Of a stretch of 61,848 nucleotides of DNA, positions 61,314 through 61,848 are shown piece after piece. A program made the translations under genes and the position numbers. Position 1 is the first letter of the stretch. Each line of letters starts with the position of its first letter. The notes under the pieces are model-generated. The model saw only the letters and a program-made list of their open reading frames with translations, did not search any database and was not told the DNA's origin. This DNA is from Flavobacterium hibisci (lineage in GTDB: Bacteria; Bacteroidota; Bacteroidia; Flavobacteriales; Flavobacteriaceae), in contig NZ_JAIQDW010000023.1 in the NCBI RefSeq assembly GCF_020026925.1, positions 1 through 61,848 of the forward strand, in the 5' to 3' direction.

Positions 61314-61558
61314 CCCCTGCTCTACGAAGTGTTCATATGAAATGCTGCGCAAATGTCTCTGACTTTGCGCAATTTTTTTAATATTATTATAAAACCTAAA
61401 TCTCTCAAAAGTCTCCTGCTCTACGAAGTGTTCTCATGAAAAGCTACGCAGATGTCCCCTGCTCTACGAAGTGTTCATATGAAATGCTGCGCAAATGTCT
61501 CTGACTTTGCGCAATTTTTTTAATATTATTATAAAACCTAAATCTCTCAAAAGTCTCC
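61314..61558. repeat. 142-bp-period direct repeat with hairpins
   Basis: 61314-61416 and 61456-61558 are identical over about 103 bp. A shorter, divergent copy of the first 42 bp (TGCTCTACGAAGTGTTC...) lies between them at 61417-61459. Each long copy ends with the hairpin TGCGCAAA-N10-TTTGCGCA followed by T7 (61346-61378, 61488-61520), which looks like a terminator. Confidence 0.9.
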
Positions 61559-61848
61559 CGACTTTTTACAAAAAGTTATTAAACGACAATAAACACAAAT
61601 ACATTATATTTATAAAAAACTTAAAATGAAAAAAAGATTTATTGATATAACCTACTTTCTTCTTTAGCTAAAAAGCCGGAAACTTTGGACAAGTTTTCGT
61701 TTATCACAAAATTTTAAAATGGCGCAAAGTCAGAGACATTTGCCTTTACTTTGGATTTGATAAAAACTTTAAATTTATTCAAAGGAAAGCAGAGGTGAAC
61801 TTTAGACTTTGCTAGTTAAGAACTAAGCTGCGCATTAGTCCTCTGCCT
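61559..61848. other. Noncoding end region with inverted repeat copy
   Basis: No gene. An inverted copy of the hairpin core lies at 61722-61743, and a fragment resembling the 42-bp module (AAGCTGCGCATTAGTCCTC) at about 61825-61843, so the repeat array seems to continue beyond the window. Confidence 0.65.
61722..61743 (-). repeat. Inverted copy of the hairpin repeat
   Basis: GCGCAAAGTCAGAGACATTT... is the reverse complement of the segments at 61349 and 61491, over 22 bp. Confidence 0.85.

Noticed and set aside
61346..61378. Integron attC site
   Set aside because: Hairpin stem is perfect and short, followed by a T run, unlike the imperfect, bulged attC structure; no integrase in the window.
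61314..61558. Possible CRISPR array
   Set aside because: Units are 42-103 bp with hairpins and no regular spacers; no cas gene is present.
1..61848. tRNA or rRNA genes
   Set aside because: No cloverleaf-like or rRNA-conserved segment was seen on either strand.

Overview
The window is AT-rich DNA from a member of the Bacteroidota, most likely a Flavobacterium or close relative. This rests on several things: protein sequences that look flavobacterial (EttA, MutS2 without Smr, OmpA-type lipoproteins, CHASE3 hybrid kinases), promoter boxes of the Bacteroidota type TAnnTTTG, few Shine-Dalgarno sites, and several dispersed palindromic repeats of a flavobacterial kind. I saw no rRNA or tRNA gene and no CRISPR array, and the window holds no transposase gene.

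Layout. 1-7.3 kb is housekeeping: a GNAT acetyltransferase, PurM-like AIR synthase, Ung, MutS2, a GIY-YIG protein bracketed by inverted repeats, and a DCC-family protein. 7.4-16.2 kb carries ettA, holA, a lone HsdR_N-type nuclease, a GT2 glycosyltransferase, an OmpA lipoprotein, a YciO/TsaC-type protein and a UvrD/PcrA helicase. 16.2-23.7 kb has a MITE-like element, a secreted PL9-type pectate lyase, a TauE/SafE permease, a HAD-patatin pair and an M1 aminopeptidase. 23.7-27.4 kb is a compact set of an ATP-pyrophosphatase (Dph6-like), a HEAGH protein and an Asp/Asn beta-hydroxylase-like protein, convergent with a NodU/CmcH-type carbamoyltransferase.

27.4-46.6 kb looks like a signalling and stress island. 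A five-gene operon encodes a receiver-kinase, a CHASE3/GAF/triple-receiver hybrid kinase, a receiver, CheR and CheB, with no chemoreceptor. Around it lie a stress-type SDR, SemiSWEET, a multi-PAS kinase with a convergent receiver, a PNPOx-like general stress protein, DUF72, Nei/Fpg, a DUF892 ferritin-like protein, very acidic proteins, DUF5661 and a tiny DUF1328 membrane protein.

46.7-50.3 kb has an AraC regulator next to an SDR, a PepSY-like protein and DUF4386. 50.3-58.4 kb is a LytS/LytTR two-component pair divergent from a TolC-RND-adaptor efflux operon. The TolC gene contains an in-frame 120-bp palindromic element, and the RND pump carries an EF-hand loop in its central region.

58.7-61.2 kb is the best candidate for an undescribed system: a ParB-like protein overlapping an Mrr-type restriction endonuclease, followed by an XRE regulator. 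The last 600 bases are noncoding, with a 142-bp-period direct repeat, terminator-like hairpins and an inverted copy. Four copies of a REP-like palindrome (267, 2082, 7337, 58424) have different but self-complementary inner stems.
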